Shown here: positions 8,206 to 17,061 of the stretch, one piece after another
Position numbering within the stretch: the first letter of the stretch is position 1
Layout: every line of letters starts with the position of its first letter
Assembly: GCA_046328115.1 (NCBI GenBank)
Contig: JAXLXE010000001.1
Location: 1,178,001 to 1,242,000, forward strand
Reading direction: 5' to 3'
DNA length: 64,000 nucleotides
From: JAXLXE01 sp046328115
GTDB taxonomy: Bacteria > Chloroflexota > UBA6077 > JACCZL01
The notes under the pieces: model-generated
Told to the model about the DNA's origin: nothing
The model's input: only the letters and a program-made list of their open reading frames with translations
Database searches by the model: none
Position numbers and translations under genes: made by a program

Positions 8206-8462
8206 TGGAGCTCTGCGCCGCGTGTGGAAATGAGCTCGAAGCGCAACAGGCCATCGCCGCCGGCTCGATGCTGTTCCACCTGGACTGCCGCCCCCAGTGC
8301 GAGTTCTGCGGTACGCGGTACGAGTCAGGAAACGCCGGTTGGGACTTCCGCGGCGCCGTGATCTGGACCGGCGAGTGGGGATACGTCAACCGATTGAACA
8401 CCTCGTACTGCCCCACCTGTACCGATGACGGGGAGCGACGGGACTACGGACTGGGTTGGTAG
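8205..8462 (+). CDS. Small LIM-like double zinc-finger protein
   Basis: This 85-residue protein carries eight potential zinc ligands in LIM-like order: C4, C7, H25, C28, then C32, C35, C69, C72. The spacing CxxC-x17-HxxC-x3-CxxC-x33-CxxC would give two zinc sites, like a LIM domain with a slightly longer linker and a longer second finger. The segment between is rich in Trp and Gly (GWDFRGAVIWTGEWGY). I do not recognise a named family. The start overlaps the amidohydrolase stop by one base, so the two are probably translated together and may act together. Confidence 0.7.
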   Translation: MELCAACGNELEAQQAIAAGSMLFHLDCRPQCEFCGTRYESGNAGWDFRGAVIWTGEWGYVNRLNTSYCPTCTDDGERRDYGLGW

Positions 8463-8534
8463 AGCGCTCCAAAATCGCGCCGGCGGCGGGAGCCCGATGT
8501 ACCATCAACGCCAACGTCCGCCCAGGAGCCAAGC

Positions 8535-9878
8535 ATGTCCTCACCCGTTCGGATCGGCGTCGGCGCCGGCTTCTCCGGAGACCGGCTGGACGCCGCGCTC
8601 CCGCTGGTCGAGCGCGGCAACATCCAGTACCTAATCTTCGAGACGCTGGCCGAGCGGACGATTGCGCTGGCCCAGCTCGAAAGGCTCCGCGACCCCAGCT
8701 CCGGGTTCCACCCCTTCCTGGAGGAGCGCCTGCGGAGGGTCCTCGTCACCTGTCGCCAACGTGGCGTGAAGATCGTGAGCAACATGGGCGCCGCGAATCC
8801 GGAGGCGGCCGGCCGGCGCGCGCTAGCGCTCGCGACGAGTCTCGGGCTGAAGGGTCTCAAAATCGCCGTGGTGCTCGGCGATGACGTGCTGGATCAGCTC
8901 CGCTCGACGGACGTTCGCGTCCACGAGACGGGCCAGCTCGTTCGGGGAATGCCCTCCCTCGTCAGCGCAAACGCGTATCTGGGCGCAGAGCCAATCCGCG
9001 AGGCGCTCGAGTCGGGAGCGGACGTGGTCCTGACCGGGCGAGTCGCAGATCCCTCGCTGGTGCTCGCCCCACTTGCCCACGAGCACGGCTGGGGCAGTGC
9101 TGACTGGGACCGGCTCGGCGCGGGTATCGCCATCGGACACCTGCTGGAGTGCACCACCCAGGTGACCGGCGGCTACTTCGCCGACCCCGGCTACAAGGAT
9201 GTCCCTGGGCTGGCCAACGTGGGCTATCCCATCGCCGAGGTCGCAGCTGACGGCACCGCGATCATCAGCAAGACGCCGGGCAGCGGCGGCCTGGTCAGCA
9301 CCGCGACCTGCAAGGAGCAGCTTCTCTACGAGGTCCACGACCCGGCCGCGTACCTCACGCCGGACGTGGCCGCGGACTTCACCGGCCTGTCCCTCAGTTC
9401 GGCGGCCCAGGACCGGGTCCATCTCCAGGGCGGCCGCGGGCGTCCGAGACCGGCAACGCTGAAGGTGTCCGTGGGCTACCGTGACGGCTGGATCGGCGAG
9501 GGCCAGGTGTCGTACGGTGGGCCCGGCGCCGTCGAGCGCGCCCGTCTGGCCGGCGAGGTGGTGCTGGACCGCCTCGAGCTGCTGGGCGTGCAACCGCGCG
9601 AGACCAGGGTGGAGTGCATGGGCATCGACTCGCTTTACCAGGACGCGACACCGCGCCTCGACGCACCGTACGAAGCGCGCGTCAGGGTGGCAGCACGCAC
9701 CAACACCCGGGAAGAGGCGCTCATGGTTGCGCACGAGGTGGACTCGCTGGGCCTTTCGGGGCCGTCAGCGGGCAGCATCGCGTCCATGAACGTCAAGGAA
9801 GTACTGGGCGTGGTCAGCGCATTCATCCCGCGCGACCTCGTGCAGACCCGCGTCATCATGCACCAGGTGCCGGACTGA
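8535..9878 (+). CDS. AtuA family protein (acyclic terpene utilisation, DUF1446), large part
   Basis: This 447-residue protein matches the N-terminal main domain of AtuA-type proteins: IGVGAGFSGDRLDAAL at the start, KIVSNMGAANPEAAGR, TGRVADPSLVLAPL, YPIAEV, and TPGSGGLVSTATCKEQLLYE. AtuA is required in Pseudomonas for growth on citronellol and geraniol, but its chemistry is poorly defined and homologues occur in many catabolic settings. AGGAG lies eight bases before the ATG. The usual C-terminal domain is missing and is encoded by the next gene, two bases downstream. No atuC or atuF carboxylase genes are nearby. Confidence 0.85.
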   Translation: MSSPVRIGVGAGFSGDRLDAALPLVERGNIQYLIFETLAERTIALAQLERLRDPSSGFHPFLEERLRRVLVTCRQRGVKIVSNMGAANPEAAGRRALALATSLGLKGLKIAVVLGDDVLDQLRSTDVRVHETGQLVRGMPSLVSANAYLGAEPIREALESGADVVLTGRVADPSLVLAPLAHEHGWGSADWDRLGAGIAIGHLLECTTQVTGGYFADPGYKDVPGLANVGYPIAEVAADGTAIISKTPGSGGLVSTATCKEQLLYEVHDPAAYLTPDVAADFTGLSLSSAAQDRVHLQGGRGRPRPATLKVSVGYRDGWIGEGQVSYGGPGAVERARLAGEVVLDRLELLGVQPRETRVECMGIDSLYQDATPRLDAPYEARVRVAARTNTREEALMVAHEVDSLGLSGPSAGSIASMNVKEVLGVVSAFIPRDLVQTRVIMHQVPD

Positions 9879-9880
9879 CC

Positions 9881-10240
9881 ATGCCGTCAACGAGGACCAT
9901 CCCACTCCGTGAGATCGCGCACTCACGGTCCGGCGATAAGGGCGACATCTCCAACGTGAGCGTCATCGCATACGACGAACGCGACTACCCGCTGTTGACC
10001 AGTCAGGTGACCACCGACCGGGTGCGCGCCCATTTCGGCGGGCTAGTCCGCGGCGAGGTGGTGCGATACGAGGTACCCAACATCGGAGCGCTCAATTTTG
10101 TGCTCCACGGTGCGCTGGCCGGCGGCGTGACCACGTCCCTGGCACTGGACCCCCACGGCAAGACGCGCAGCAGCCACATGTTGGAGATGGAGATCGAGGT
10201 ACCGGCGGACTACGTCGCGCCGAGACACCGCGCCGGCTGA
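9881..10240 (+). CDS. AtuA C-terminal-domain protein, separate gene
   Basis: This 119-residue protein starts at ATG 9881, two bases after the AtuA stop. It matches the C-terminal domain that is fused in longer AtuA proteins: LREIAHSRSGDKGDISNVSVIAY near the start and NIGALNFVLHGALAGGVTTSLALD in the middle. It most likely assembles with the larger subunit into one enzyme. The frame is open further upstream but only as a shadow inside the preceding gene. Confidence 0.85.
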   Translation: MPSTRTIPLREIAHSRSGDKGDISNVSVIAYDERDYPLLTSQVTTDRVRAHFGGLVRGEVVRYEVPNIGALNFVLHGALAGGVTTSLALDPHGKTRSSHMLEMEIEVPADYVAPRHRAG

Positions 10241-10291
10241 TCCCTAGGACCGGCCGTGCTGTGCGAGACACGATGACCGCCCCTACCGGAG

Positions 10292-10300
10292 TGCTAGTAT
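10292..10300 (+). promoter_or_regulatory. Extended -10 promoter of the second vapBC pair
   Basis: TGC-TAGTAT (extended -10 form) ends seven bases before the ATG at 10308. An earlier in-frame ATG at 10299 overlaps this box, which argues that translation starts at 10308 on a leaderless message. Confidence 0.45.
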
Positions 10301-10307
10301 GCACGGT

Positions 10308-10550
10308 ATGAAGCGCACCACTCTGAGCCTCACCCCCGAGATCGCGTACGCGCTGGACCACGAGGCACGCCGACGGGGCCAGTCAGTCTCCGCGGTCGCC
10401 CGCGAGGCGCTCGCGGCACATCTCCACGTCTCGAGCGACAAGAAGCGCGATCTGCCATTTATCGGCGCGGGTAAGAGCGGCCATCGTACCACTGCCCGCG
10501 ATATGGAGGCATTGATGGCAACCGAATGGGCGCTTGATCGCGATCGTTGA
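10308..10550 (+). CDS. Ribbon-helix-helix antitoxin (VapB-like)
   Basis: This 80-residue protein begins MKRTTLSLTPEIAYALDHEARRRGQSVSAVAREALAAHL, a typical ribbon-helix-helix operator-binding domain (beta strand then two helices). The C-terminal tail (FIGAGKSGHRTTARDMEALMATEWALDRD) is the kind that threads into a PIN toxin. It overlaps the next gene by 17 bases. An upstream ATG at 10299 would add MHG, but it lies on the putative -10 box. Confidence 0.8.
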   Translation: MKRTTLSLTPEIAYALDHEARRRGQSVSAVAREALAAHLHVSSDKKRDLPFIGAGKSGHRTTARDMEALMATEWALDRDR

Positions 10551-10941
10551 CGCGGGACCGCTGTATGCGGCCGCCGACCGGGGGGATGCTGACCACGAAG
10601 CATGCGCGGAGCTCCTGCGCAGAGCAGATATCGATTTGGTCGTGCCCGCGCTGGTCATCGCGGAGACAGCCCACTTCATCGGTCAAAGGCTCGATGTCCG
10701 GACCGAAGTCCTATTCCTGCGCTCACTTGAGCAAATGCGGATCGAAGCGCCCACGCCCGCCGATCTCTCTAGGATGGCCGAACTTGTCGAGCGCTACGCC
10801 GACTTCCCGCTGGGCAGCACCGACGCGTCCATCGTTGCACTCGCCGAGCGACTAAACGTAGACGCGCTCATCACGCTGGACCGCCGGCACTTCGGCGCGG
10901 CACGACCGCGCCACCGGGACTCGTTTGCCCTGCTGCCGTAG
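10534..10941 (+). CDS. PIN-domain toxin (VapC family)
   Basis: This 135-residue PIN-domain ribonuclease starts at a TTG at 10534, inside the end of the antitoxin gene. Acidic active-site positions are visible in MIAIVDAGPLY (D6), VIAETAHF (Glu), FPLGSTDASIVALAE (Asp) and ALITLDRRHF (Asp). With the preceding gene it forms a self-contained type II toxin-antitoxin module inserted between the AtuA genes and the YeiH transporter. The RNA target is unknown. Confidence 0.85.
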   Translation: MIAIVDAGPLYAAADRGDADHEACAELLRRADIDLVVPALVIAETAHFIGQRLDVRTEVLFLRSLEQMRIEAPTPADLSRMAELVERYADFPLGSTDASIVALAERLNVDALITLDRRHFGAARPRHRDSFALLP

Positions 10942-10975
10942 TCGGACACCGAACGGAGAGCGCCGGCGGTGCACG

Positions 10976-12052
10976 CTAGCCAGAAATCCCGAATAGCCGA
11001 ATCAACGTCAGCGTGAGTGCCAGCAGCACAAGCAGCGAGATCACAACGGTCACGGCTACTCGCGGACCCACCTCACGAACGGCGCTCAACTTCACGCCCA
11101 GTCCCAACCCGGCCATCGCCAAGACCGTCAGGTAGCCGCCAACATCGCGGGACGGCTGGGCCAGGCCGGCAGGCAGCAGGCCCACGCTCCGGAGCACCGC
11201 CAGGATCAAGAACCCGCACAAGAACCACGGCAGGTAGGTGCTCCAACCGCGGCGGGCTTCCCCAGCCCCTTCCCCCGCCCGCGCGACGATGAGGCCCACC
11301 GCCAGCACCAGCGGCCCCAGTAACACCACCCTACCCAGCTTGGTCAGCGTGGCAACCTCAGTGGTCACACCGCCGCTTGCGCCGTCCAGGGGGAACGCCG
11401 CCGCGAGCACCTGGGGCACCGCGTACACCCCCATCCCGGCGACCACGCCATACTGGAAGTACGACAGTCCCATCAGTGGGATCAGCAGCGGCAACGCGAT
11501 CACCAGTACCACACCGATCACGGCGGTGAGCGCGATGGCCGCGGCCACGTCTCTACGCTCCGCCTTGATCACCGGCGCCATCGCGGCGATCGCCGAGTTC
11601 CCGCAGATGGCGTTTCCAGTTGCCACCAGCAGCGACAGTCTCCAGGGAAGCCCCATGGCTCGACCCACACCGAAGCCAAGCAGCATGACGGTGCATACGC
11701 CGATCACGATCAGTGAAGCCAGGCTCGGCCCCGTCGCGAAAAGCGCCTGAAACGAGATACCGGCGCCCAGCAGCATGACCGCGAACTCCAGCACCTGCTT
11801 GCCCGCGTAGGCGGCGCCGGCCTCGAACCGCGCCAACCCGCCCACGGTGTTACGCACGAGTATCCCAAGCAAGAGCGCAATCACCAGACCCTCGATCCAG
11901 GGACGGCCCAGCAAGGCCACCTCTATCTGGGCCATGACGAGCGCCGCGCCAGACAGCAAAGCCACCAGGCCCAGGCCCGGACCAAGCCGGGAGACGCTGT
12001 CCTGAAACTTGCTGAAACTGTCCGAGCTCGCGCTTGCTGCCTGGGTCGCCAC
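10976..12052 (-). CDS. YeiH/UPF0324 family inner-membrane transporter (putative sulfate exporter family)
   Basis: This 358-residue protein has about ten hydrophobic segments. The family signature is plain: LLLGILVRNTVGG, VMLLGAGISF, and the central ATGNAICGNSAIAAMAPVIKA followed by VAGMGVYAVPQVLAAAF. The family is annotated as putative sulfate exporters, but the transport activity is poorly proven. The start is GTG at 12052 with GGAGG eight bases upstream. The gene is convergent with vapC. The divergent neighbour is a glycosyltransferase. Confidence 0.85.
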   Translation of the reverse strand: MATQAASASSDSFSKFQDSVSRLGPGLGLVALLSGAALVMAQIEVALLGRPWIEGLVIALLLGILVRNTVGGLARFEAGAAYAGKQVLEFAVMLLGAGISFQALFATGPSLASLIVIGVCTVMLLGFGVGRAMGLPWRLSLLVATGNAICGNSAIAAMAPVIKAERRDVAAAIALTAVIGVVLVIALPLLIPLMGLSYFQYGVVAGMGVYAVPQVLAAAFPLDGASGGVTTEVATLTKLGRVVLLGPLVLAVGLIVARAGEGAGEARRGWSTYLPWFLCGFLILAVLRSVGLLPAGLAQPSRDVGGYLTVLAMAGLGLGVKLSAVREVGPRVAVTVVISLLVLLALTLTLIRLFGISG

Positions 12053-12189
12053 AGGGATCCTCCGTCGTTACGGGAAAGGCCTCGGGCGTCGCGATCTCGC
12101 GGAGGCCCGCCGCTGAATTGTGCGGCGTCACTGTACAACGTTCGTCCCTTCTGGCGCGTCGCGAGGTTCTCGTCCCGCATACTCCGATC

Positions 12190-13296
12190 GTGTCCCACAG
12201 CCCTCCCATCCGTGTCCTAATGGCCTCAAAAGCCCTGACGGTCTCCGCATACCACGCCAAACTGGTCGAGCTGACGCGCCATCCAGACATCGATCTGACC
12301 TGCGTGGTCCCACCAGCCTGGGCCGGCCGTCGGCGCGAGACCGTGGAGCCGCGCGGCTACCGCTTGATCGAGCAACCCATCCGCTTCGACGGCAACCACC
12401 ACCTGTTCCACTGGGTGGGACTGCCGCGCCTGATCCAATCAAGCCGACCACACATCCTGCACATCGATGAGGAGCCCTACGACCTGGCCACATTTCTGGC
12501 CACGCGGGCCGCGCGCACGGCCGGATCCAGGGTGGTCTTCTTCACGTGGCAAAACCTGCTCAAGCGCCTGCCACCGCCTTTCAGACAGATGGAGCGGTAC
12601 GTTTACGCATCGGCTAGCGCAGCCATCGCCGGCAGCAGCGAGGCCGTCTCCGTACTCGCCCGCAAGGGATACCGAGGCCCCACGATCGTGCTCCCCCAGT
12701 TCGGCGTGGACCCGGAGACCTTTCGCCCACGGGGGCCGCACACGAGCGCCTCGTTTGAGATCGGCTACGTCGGTCGACTGGTGCCCGAGAAAGGGGTGGA
12801 TCTGCTGCTCCAGGCGGCGGCTACGCTCTCCGGCGAATGGCGGCTCACGGTCCTGGGCGACGGCCCAGAGCGCCAGCGGCTGGTGGCACTCGCGGACCGA
12901 CTGGGTGTCGCACGGCGCGTCACCTGGCAGCCCGCGGTCGCATCGTCAGACGTCCCGTCCCAGATGGCCGCGCTGGATGTCTTCGTCCTCCCGTCGCTCA
13001 CCCGTCCCAACTGGAAGGAGCAGTTCGGCCGCGTGCTCGTGGAGGCCATGGCGAGCGGAGTGCCACCGGTCGGGTCTACCTGTGGCGAGATCCCATCGGT
13101 CATCGGAGACGCCGGGTTGCTGTTCGCTGAGGGCGACGTGGCGGGCCTGGCAGGAGCACTGACCCGGCTCCAACGGGACCCGGGCCTTCGGAGCTCGCTC
13201 GCCGCGCGCGGCCGAAAACGCGTGCTCAGCCTGTTCACGCATGCCCGCATAGCATCCGAGACCGTCGATCTGTATCGATCGGTCGCGGCGCGCTGA
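12190..13296 (+). CDS. Glycosyltransferase family 4, stand-alone
   Basis: This is a GT-B enzyme of about 368 residues. The Glycos_transf_1 part is recognisable in GYVGRLVPEKGVDLLLQAA, VLGDGPERQRLVALADRLG and the E-x7-E region (KEQFGRVLVEAMASGVPPVGS). The N-terminal domain contains HILHIDEEPYDLATFLA, a feature of some GT4 enzymes acting on lipid-linked or glycolipid acceptors. I chose the GTG at 12190 because the longer open frame runs into the divergent YeiH gene. It stands alone, not in the large glycan operons further right. Donor and acceptor are unknown. Confidence 0.8.
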   Translation: MSHSPPIRVLMASKALTVSAYHAKLVELTRHPDIDLTCVVPPAWAGRRRETVEPRGYRLIEQPIRFDGNHHLFHWVGLPRLIQSSRPHILHIDEEPYDLATFLATRAARTAGSRVVFFTWQNLLKRLPPPFRQMERYVYASASAAIAGSSEAVSVLARKGYRGPTIVLPQFGVDPETFRPRGPHTSASFEIGYVGRLVPEKGVDLLLQAAATLSGEWRLTVLGDGPERQRLVALADRLGVARRVTWQPAVASSDVPSQMAALDVFVLPSLTRPNWKEQFGRVLVEAMASGVPPVGSTCGEIPSVIGDAGLLFAEGDVAGLAGALTRLQRDPGLRSSLAARGRKRVLSLFTHARIASETVDLYRSVAAR

Positions 13297-13380
13297 GCCG
13301 GATTCTGGTGTGCCTCCGTGCGCCGAACGCCTGATTCCGCTAGTCTGTACCCCGCACTCGAAGCTGCTGGGAGTTCCACC

Positions 13381-15051
13381 ATGGCTGGTTCGGTAGACGC
13401 CGCCTCCGGCGCCGATGTGGCGCGCGACCCACACGCTGGAGCCATGCGGCCCGCGGCCGTCAGCGCAAACGGCATGGTCAGCTCTGCAAACGCCATCGCC
13501 AGCATGGCCGGGGTCCGCGCCCTGATGGACGGCGGCAACGCGATCGACGCGGCCGTCGCCGTGGCGTCGACACTGGCGGTGGTGGAGCCGTTCATGTCCG
13601 GCCCCGGCGGCGGGGGCGGATACATGCTCATCCACGAAGGCAAGACCGGGAAGACCCACGGCCTGGACTACATGGGCTGGGCCCCCAAGGCCGCCGACCC
13701 CAGCGTCTGGGCCGATCAGGATGATCTGTACAGCGACGTGCGAGCCGCGTGCGTGCCTGGCATTCTGGATGGCTGGCTCATGGCGCTTGACCGGTTCGGG
13801 CGGTTCGACCGCGCCCAGGCGTTCAAGACGGCCATTGAGACGGCAGAACGCGGATGGCCCGTCTCGCATTTTGGGGCGGGCATGCTAGTCGATCAGGCGC
13901 AGCGTCTGGGTCGCTTCAAGAGCTCCAGCGCCGTCTTCTATCCGCACGGACGCCCGCCCCGCGCACGCGAGCTCGTGAAGCAGCCACTGCTGGCTCGCTC
14001 TTATCGCGAGATCGTGGAGGGCGGCCGCGCGGCATTCTATGGCGGCGCCCTGGGCGATCGTTTCTGCGCGGCCATCCAGGAGGCGGGCGGATGGCTTACG
14101 CCTGACGACCTCCGAGGATTCGCGGCGTCCTGGGCTACCCCCATTGCCGCGGACTATCGCGGGCGCTCCGTGATGACCATGCCCTCGCCGTGCTCCGGCA
14201 TCCAATACCTGGAGTCGCTCAAGATCCTGGAGCAGGATGATCTGGCGGCGCTGGGCCACAACTCGGTGGGCTACACGCACCTCCTCATCGAGGCCGCCAA
14301 GCTCGCAAGCGCCGACCGCGCGGCCTACACCATGCGCAAGGACGTGGACCTATCCACGCTGCTGTCCTCCGGCTACGCCGCCGCGCGCCGCACCCTGGTG
14401 GACCCGCGACGTGCGGCACATTCCGAGGGCGAGCGGTTCCTGGCTAGCAAGGCCGGGCTGATCGCCCCCGGCGATCCCGTCCGGTACAAGCGCGACAACA
14501 CCACGCACTTCGAGGTGGCAGACGCGGAGGGCAACCTGGTCTCCGTCACGCAGAGCAACGGGGCCGCCTGGGGCTGCGGATTCGTGGCCGGGGACACCGG
14601 CATCACCGTGAACAACTTCCTGTATTGGCAGGACATCAATCCAGACAGCCCGAACTTCCTCCGTCCGGGCGCCGTGATGGAGTGCCCGATGGCGCCGTGC
14701 ATCGTCACCCAGGACGGTAAACCTGTTCTCGGCATCGGCACCCCGGGCAGCTACGGCATCCTGCAGACCACGCTGCAGATGCTCATCAACGCGCTGGACT
14801 TCGGGATGAACGTCCAGGCGGCTATCGAGGCCCCCCGCTTCCGCGTGTTCGAGGGCACGAACGTCGATGTGGAGGCCCGCTTCGGCGAAGCCGTCATCGG
14901 CGGCCTCCGCGGCCTGGGCCACGCGCCCAACGTGCTCTCGGCCTGGAACTGGAAGGTTGGCGGTGGGCACGGGATTGCCATCGATCCAGAGACCCGCGTC
15001 TTTACGGGCGGCGCCGACCCACGCCGCGACGGAGCCGCGCTGGGCTGGTAG
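13381..15051 (+). CDS. Gamma-glutamyltransferase-like Ntn hydrolase
   Basis: This 556-residue protein belongs to the gamma-glutamyltransferase family, made as a precursor that cleaves itself before a catalytic Thr. The likely processing site is DNTTHFEVADAEGNLVSVTQ, with the second Thr of NTTH as nucleophile. The N-terminal part shows NAIDAAVAVASTLAVVEP and GPGGGGGYML. Residues that bind the gamma-glutamyl group in E. coli GGT are not kept: the Ser-Ser pair of PLSSMSP reads ECPMAPC, and the oxyanion PGGS reads PGSY. It may therefore hydrolyse another amide, or act as a cephalosporin-acylase-like enzyme. GGGAG lies eight bases before ATG 13381; the frame is open to 13318. Confidence 0.8.
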   Translation: MAGSVDAASGADVARDPHAGAMRPAAVSANGMVSSANAIASMAGVRALMDGGNAIDAAVAVASTLAVVEPFMSGPGGGGGYMLIHEGKTGKTHGLDYMGWAPKAADPSVWADQDDLYSDVRAACVPGILDGWLMALDRFGRFDRAQAFKTAIETAERGWPVSHFGAGMLVDQAQRLGRFKSSSAVFYPHGRPPRARELVKQPLLARSYREIVEGGRAAFYGGALGDRFCAAIQEAGGWLTPDDLRGFAASWATPIAADYRGRSVMTMPSPCSGIQYLESLKILEQDDLAALGHNSVGYTHLLIEAAKLASADRAAYTMRKDVDLSTLLSSGYAAARRTLVDPRRAAHSEGERFLASKAGLIAPGDPVRYKRDNTTHFEVADAEGNLVSVTQSNGAAWGCGFVAGDTGITVNNFLYWQDINPDSPNFLRPGAVMECPMAPCIVTQDGKPVLGIGTPGSYGILQTTLQMLINALDFGMNVQAAIEAPRFRVFEGTNVDVEARFGEAVIGGLRGLGHAPNVLSAWNWKVGGGHGIAIDPETRVFTGGADPRRDGAALGW

Positions 15052-15055
15052 CCCA
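15041..15055. terminator. Short hairpin between convergent GGT-like gene and recQ
   Basis: TGGGCT-GGT-AGCCCA forms a 6-bp stem with a three-base loop that includes the GGT-like stop codon and lies just before the recQ stop. It has no T-run, so this is a weak call. Confidence 0.3.
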
Positions 15056-15063
15056 CGGCGGGT

Positions 15064-16986
15064 TCACGGCCCGTCCGAGTCGCGCACCAGCCGCCGTACC
15101 TCGGCGAGCACCTCGGGGTATGGCGCTCGCTCCAGGCTGCCCCACGCCGCGTGGCGCCGCAGCGGGCGTGACCGCGGCGATGTGACCTGGCACAGAGCAC
15201 GCGCGATCCCCACAGGGTCTGGATGGCTTTCCGCCATGGACCCCACCAGTCCCGCGTCCAGCCCGGCTCGCCAGTCGGCCTGAGTGAGCCGCTCTGGCGC
15301 GATCGGCATCGCCCCGCGACAGAGGTCGCATACACCGCACGGCGCACCATCGTCGTCCCCCAGGTAGCGCAGCACGTGCGCCTGGCGGCACGACGTCTCT
15401 AGGACGTAGTCGCGCATGCGTCCAAGGCGGACGTGCTCGGCCTCCACCGCCTCGCGTACCGAGCTGATGAGGGCGGGCGTGTCCGTGGCGCGGTCCGGCC
15501 GCCGCAGCACGCGGTACCGCAGCAGCGCGCCAGCCGCGGACAGTGGAGCCGATCCCTCCTCCTCGACCCGGCGGAACAGCCGCATGACCTCTGTCCGCGG
15601 CACGCCGGCGGACGTGGCGAGCTCGGAGACGCGCAGTGTCAGCCATTTGGGACCGCGCCGACCGTGCGCGGTCAGCCGCTGCCAGAGCGGCCCATCCACC
15701 GGGCCCAGCGCACGCGACAGAGGGCCCTGATCGAACGCCGCCGGCAACTGGAACTCATCCCACGCGGGCGTCAGCGCGCTGACCACTCCCCTCAGCTCCA
15801 GCCGCGCCATGAGCGTACGTAGCGCCTCAGGAGTCAGGTCATGGGCATCCGCCACCTGGTAAGGGCTGAACGCGATCACATCGTCTGACTCGCGGCTGGA
15901 GAACGCGGTGTTGAGCGCACCACGCACCTGTTCGTCGTCAGGCACCCGCGCATCTACGAAATTCGCTAGCGCGGGCAGGTCAGCCTCGTCGTAGAGCAAC
16001 GTCACGCGAGAAGGCTGACCGTCGCGCCCCGCCCGTCCGATCTCCTGAACGTACCCCTCCAGGCTCCGCGGCGTGTGCGCGTGGATCACGCGGCGCACGT
16101 TCGGCTTGTCCACACCCATCCCAAAGGCGATCGTCGCCACCACGCACGCAACCGCATCTGCGAGGAACCCATCCTGAACGCGTGCTCGGACGTCCGGATC
16201 CAGGCCCGCATGGTAGGCCGCGGCCTCAACCCCAAAGCTCTGAAGCCGCGCGGCCAGACGCTCCGTGTCCACCTGGCGCAGCGCGTACACGATCGTGGGC
16301 GCGCCGGGATCCCGCTGGATCAGCTCAACCAGCCTACCCTCCCGGTCCACGGGAAGCTCCACCTCCAGGCGCAGATTCGGCCGCCGCGACCCGGTGTTCA
16401 CCAGGCCATCCACCGGAATCTGCAGAGACGAAAGAATGTCAGCCTGAACACGCGGTGGCGCCGTGGCCGTGAGGGCGAGCACTGCTGGCATGCCGAGCTC
16501 GCTCCTGAGCAGCGGCAGTCGAAGATAGTCCGGTCGGAAATCGTGCCCCCAGGCGCTGATGCAGTGGGCCTCGTCGATGGCCAGTAACGGAACCCTGACC
16601 CCTCGCAGCGCAGAGCGAAACGCCTCATTTGAGAGACGTTCGGGCGCCACGTACAGCAAGTCCACCGCGCCCTGAGCCAGGGCGCGCAAGACGCGCCGGG
16701 CCTCATCCCGCTCCAGCGTGGAGTCCAGCCGCTCAGCGCGCAGCACGCCCCCGAGCTTGCTCACCTGGTCGCGCATCAGCGAGATCAGCGGCGAGACCAC
16801 CAGCACCGTGCCGTCCAGCAGCGCCGCGCTGGACTGGTACGTCAAGCTCTTACCAGAGCCGGTGGCCATGATTCCCAGCGAGGACTCCCCCGCTAAGGCG
16901 CGCTCGATCAAGTCGAGCTGCGGCGGCCGCGGCTCCAATCCAAACCGCGACCTGATCGACTGACGGAGCCCCTCCCTACCCCTCAT
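15064..16986 (-). CDS. recQ: RecQ-family ATP-dependent DNA helicase
   Basis: This 640-residue superfamily 2 helicase has Walker A MATGSGKSLTYQ (RecQ usually has PTGGGKSLCYQ), motif II DEAHCISAWGHDF, TATAPP, and motif VI QEIGRAGRDG. The zinc-binding cysteines of the RecQ C-terminal region are present as CRQAHVLRYLGDDDGAPCGVCDLC. No HRDC domain is obvious after them; the tail of about 80 residues is not recognised. It unwinds branched DNA during recombination repair. Translation starts at the ATG at 16986. Downstream it is convergent with the GGT-like gene. Confidence 0.9.
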   Translation of the reverse strand: MRGREGLRQSIRSRFGLEPRPPQLDLIERALAGESSLGIMATGSGKSLTYQSSAALLDGTVLVVSPLISLMRDQVSKLGGVLRAERLDSTLERDEARRVLRALAQGAVDLLYVAPERLSNEAFRSALRGVRVPLLAIDEAHCISAWGHDFRPDYLRLPLLRSELGMPAVLALTATAPPRVQADILSSLQIPVDGLVNTGSRRPNLRLEVELPVDREGRLVELIQRDPGAPTIVYALRQVDTERLAARLQSFGVEAAAYHAGLDPDVRARVQDGFLADAVACVVATIAFGMGVDKPNVRRVIHAHTPRSLEGYVQEIGRAGRDGQPSRVTLLYDEADLPALANFVDARVPDDEQVRGALNTAFSSRESDDVIAFSPYQVADAHDLTPEALRTLMARLELRGVVSALTPAWDEFQLPAAFDQGPLSRALGPVDGPLWQRLTAHGRRGPKWLTLRVSELATSAGVPRTEVMRLFRRVEEEGSAPLSAAGALLRYRVLRRPDRATDTPALISSVREAVEAEHVRLGRMRDYVLETSCRQAHVLRYLGDDDGAPCGVCDLCRGAMPIAPERLTQADWRAGLDAGLVGSMAESHPDPVGIARALCQVTSPRSRPLRRHAAWGSLERAPYPEVLAEVRRLVRDSDGP

Positions 16987-17061
16987 CGCGAGAGGAAGTG
17001 TAGCTCACACAATTCAGCCAGTGTCCGATGCCCACCCCACCTCCTGGCATACTACTGGGCC

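Noticed and set aside
8823..9734. Minus-strand open frame of 303 codons
   Set aside because: It lies opposite the AtuA gene and shows no protein-like motif.
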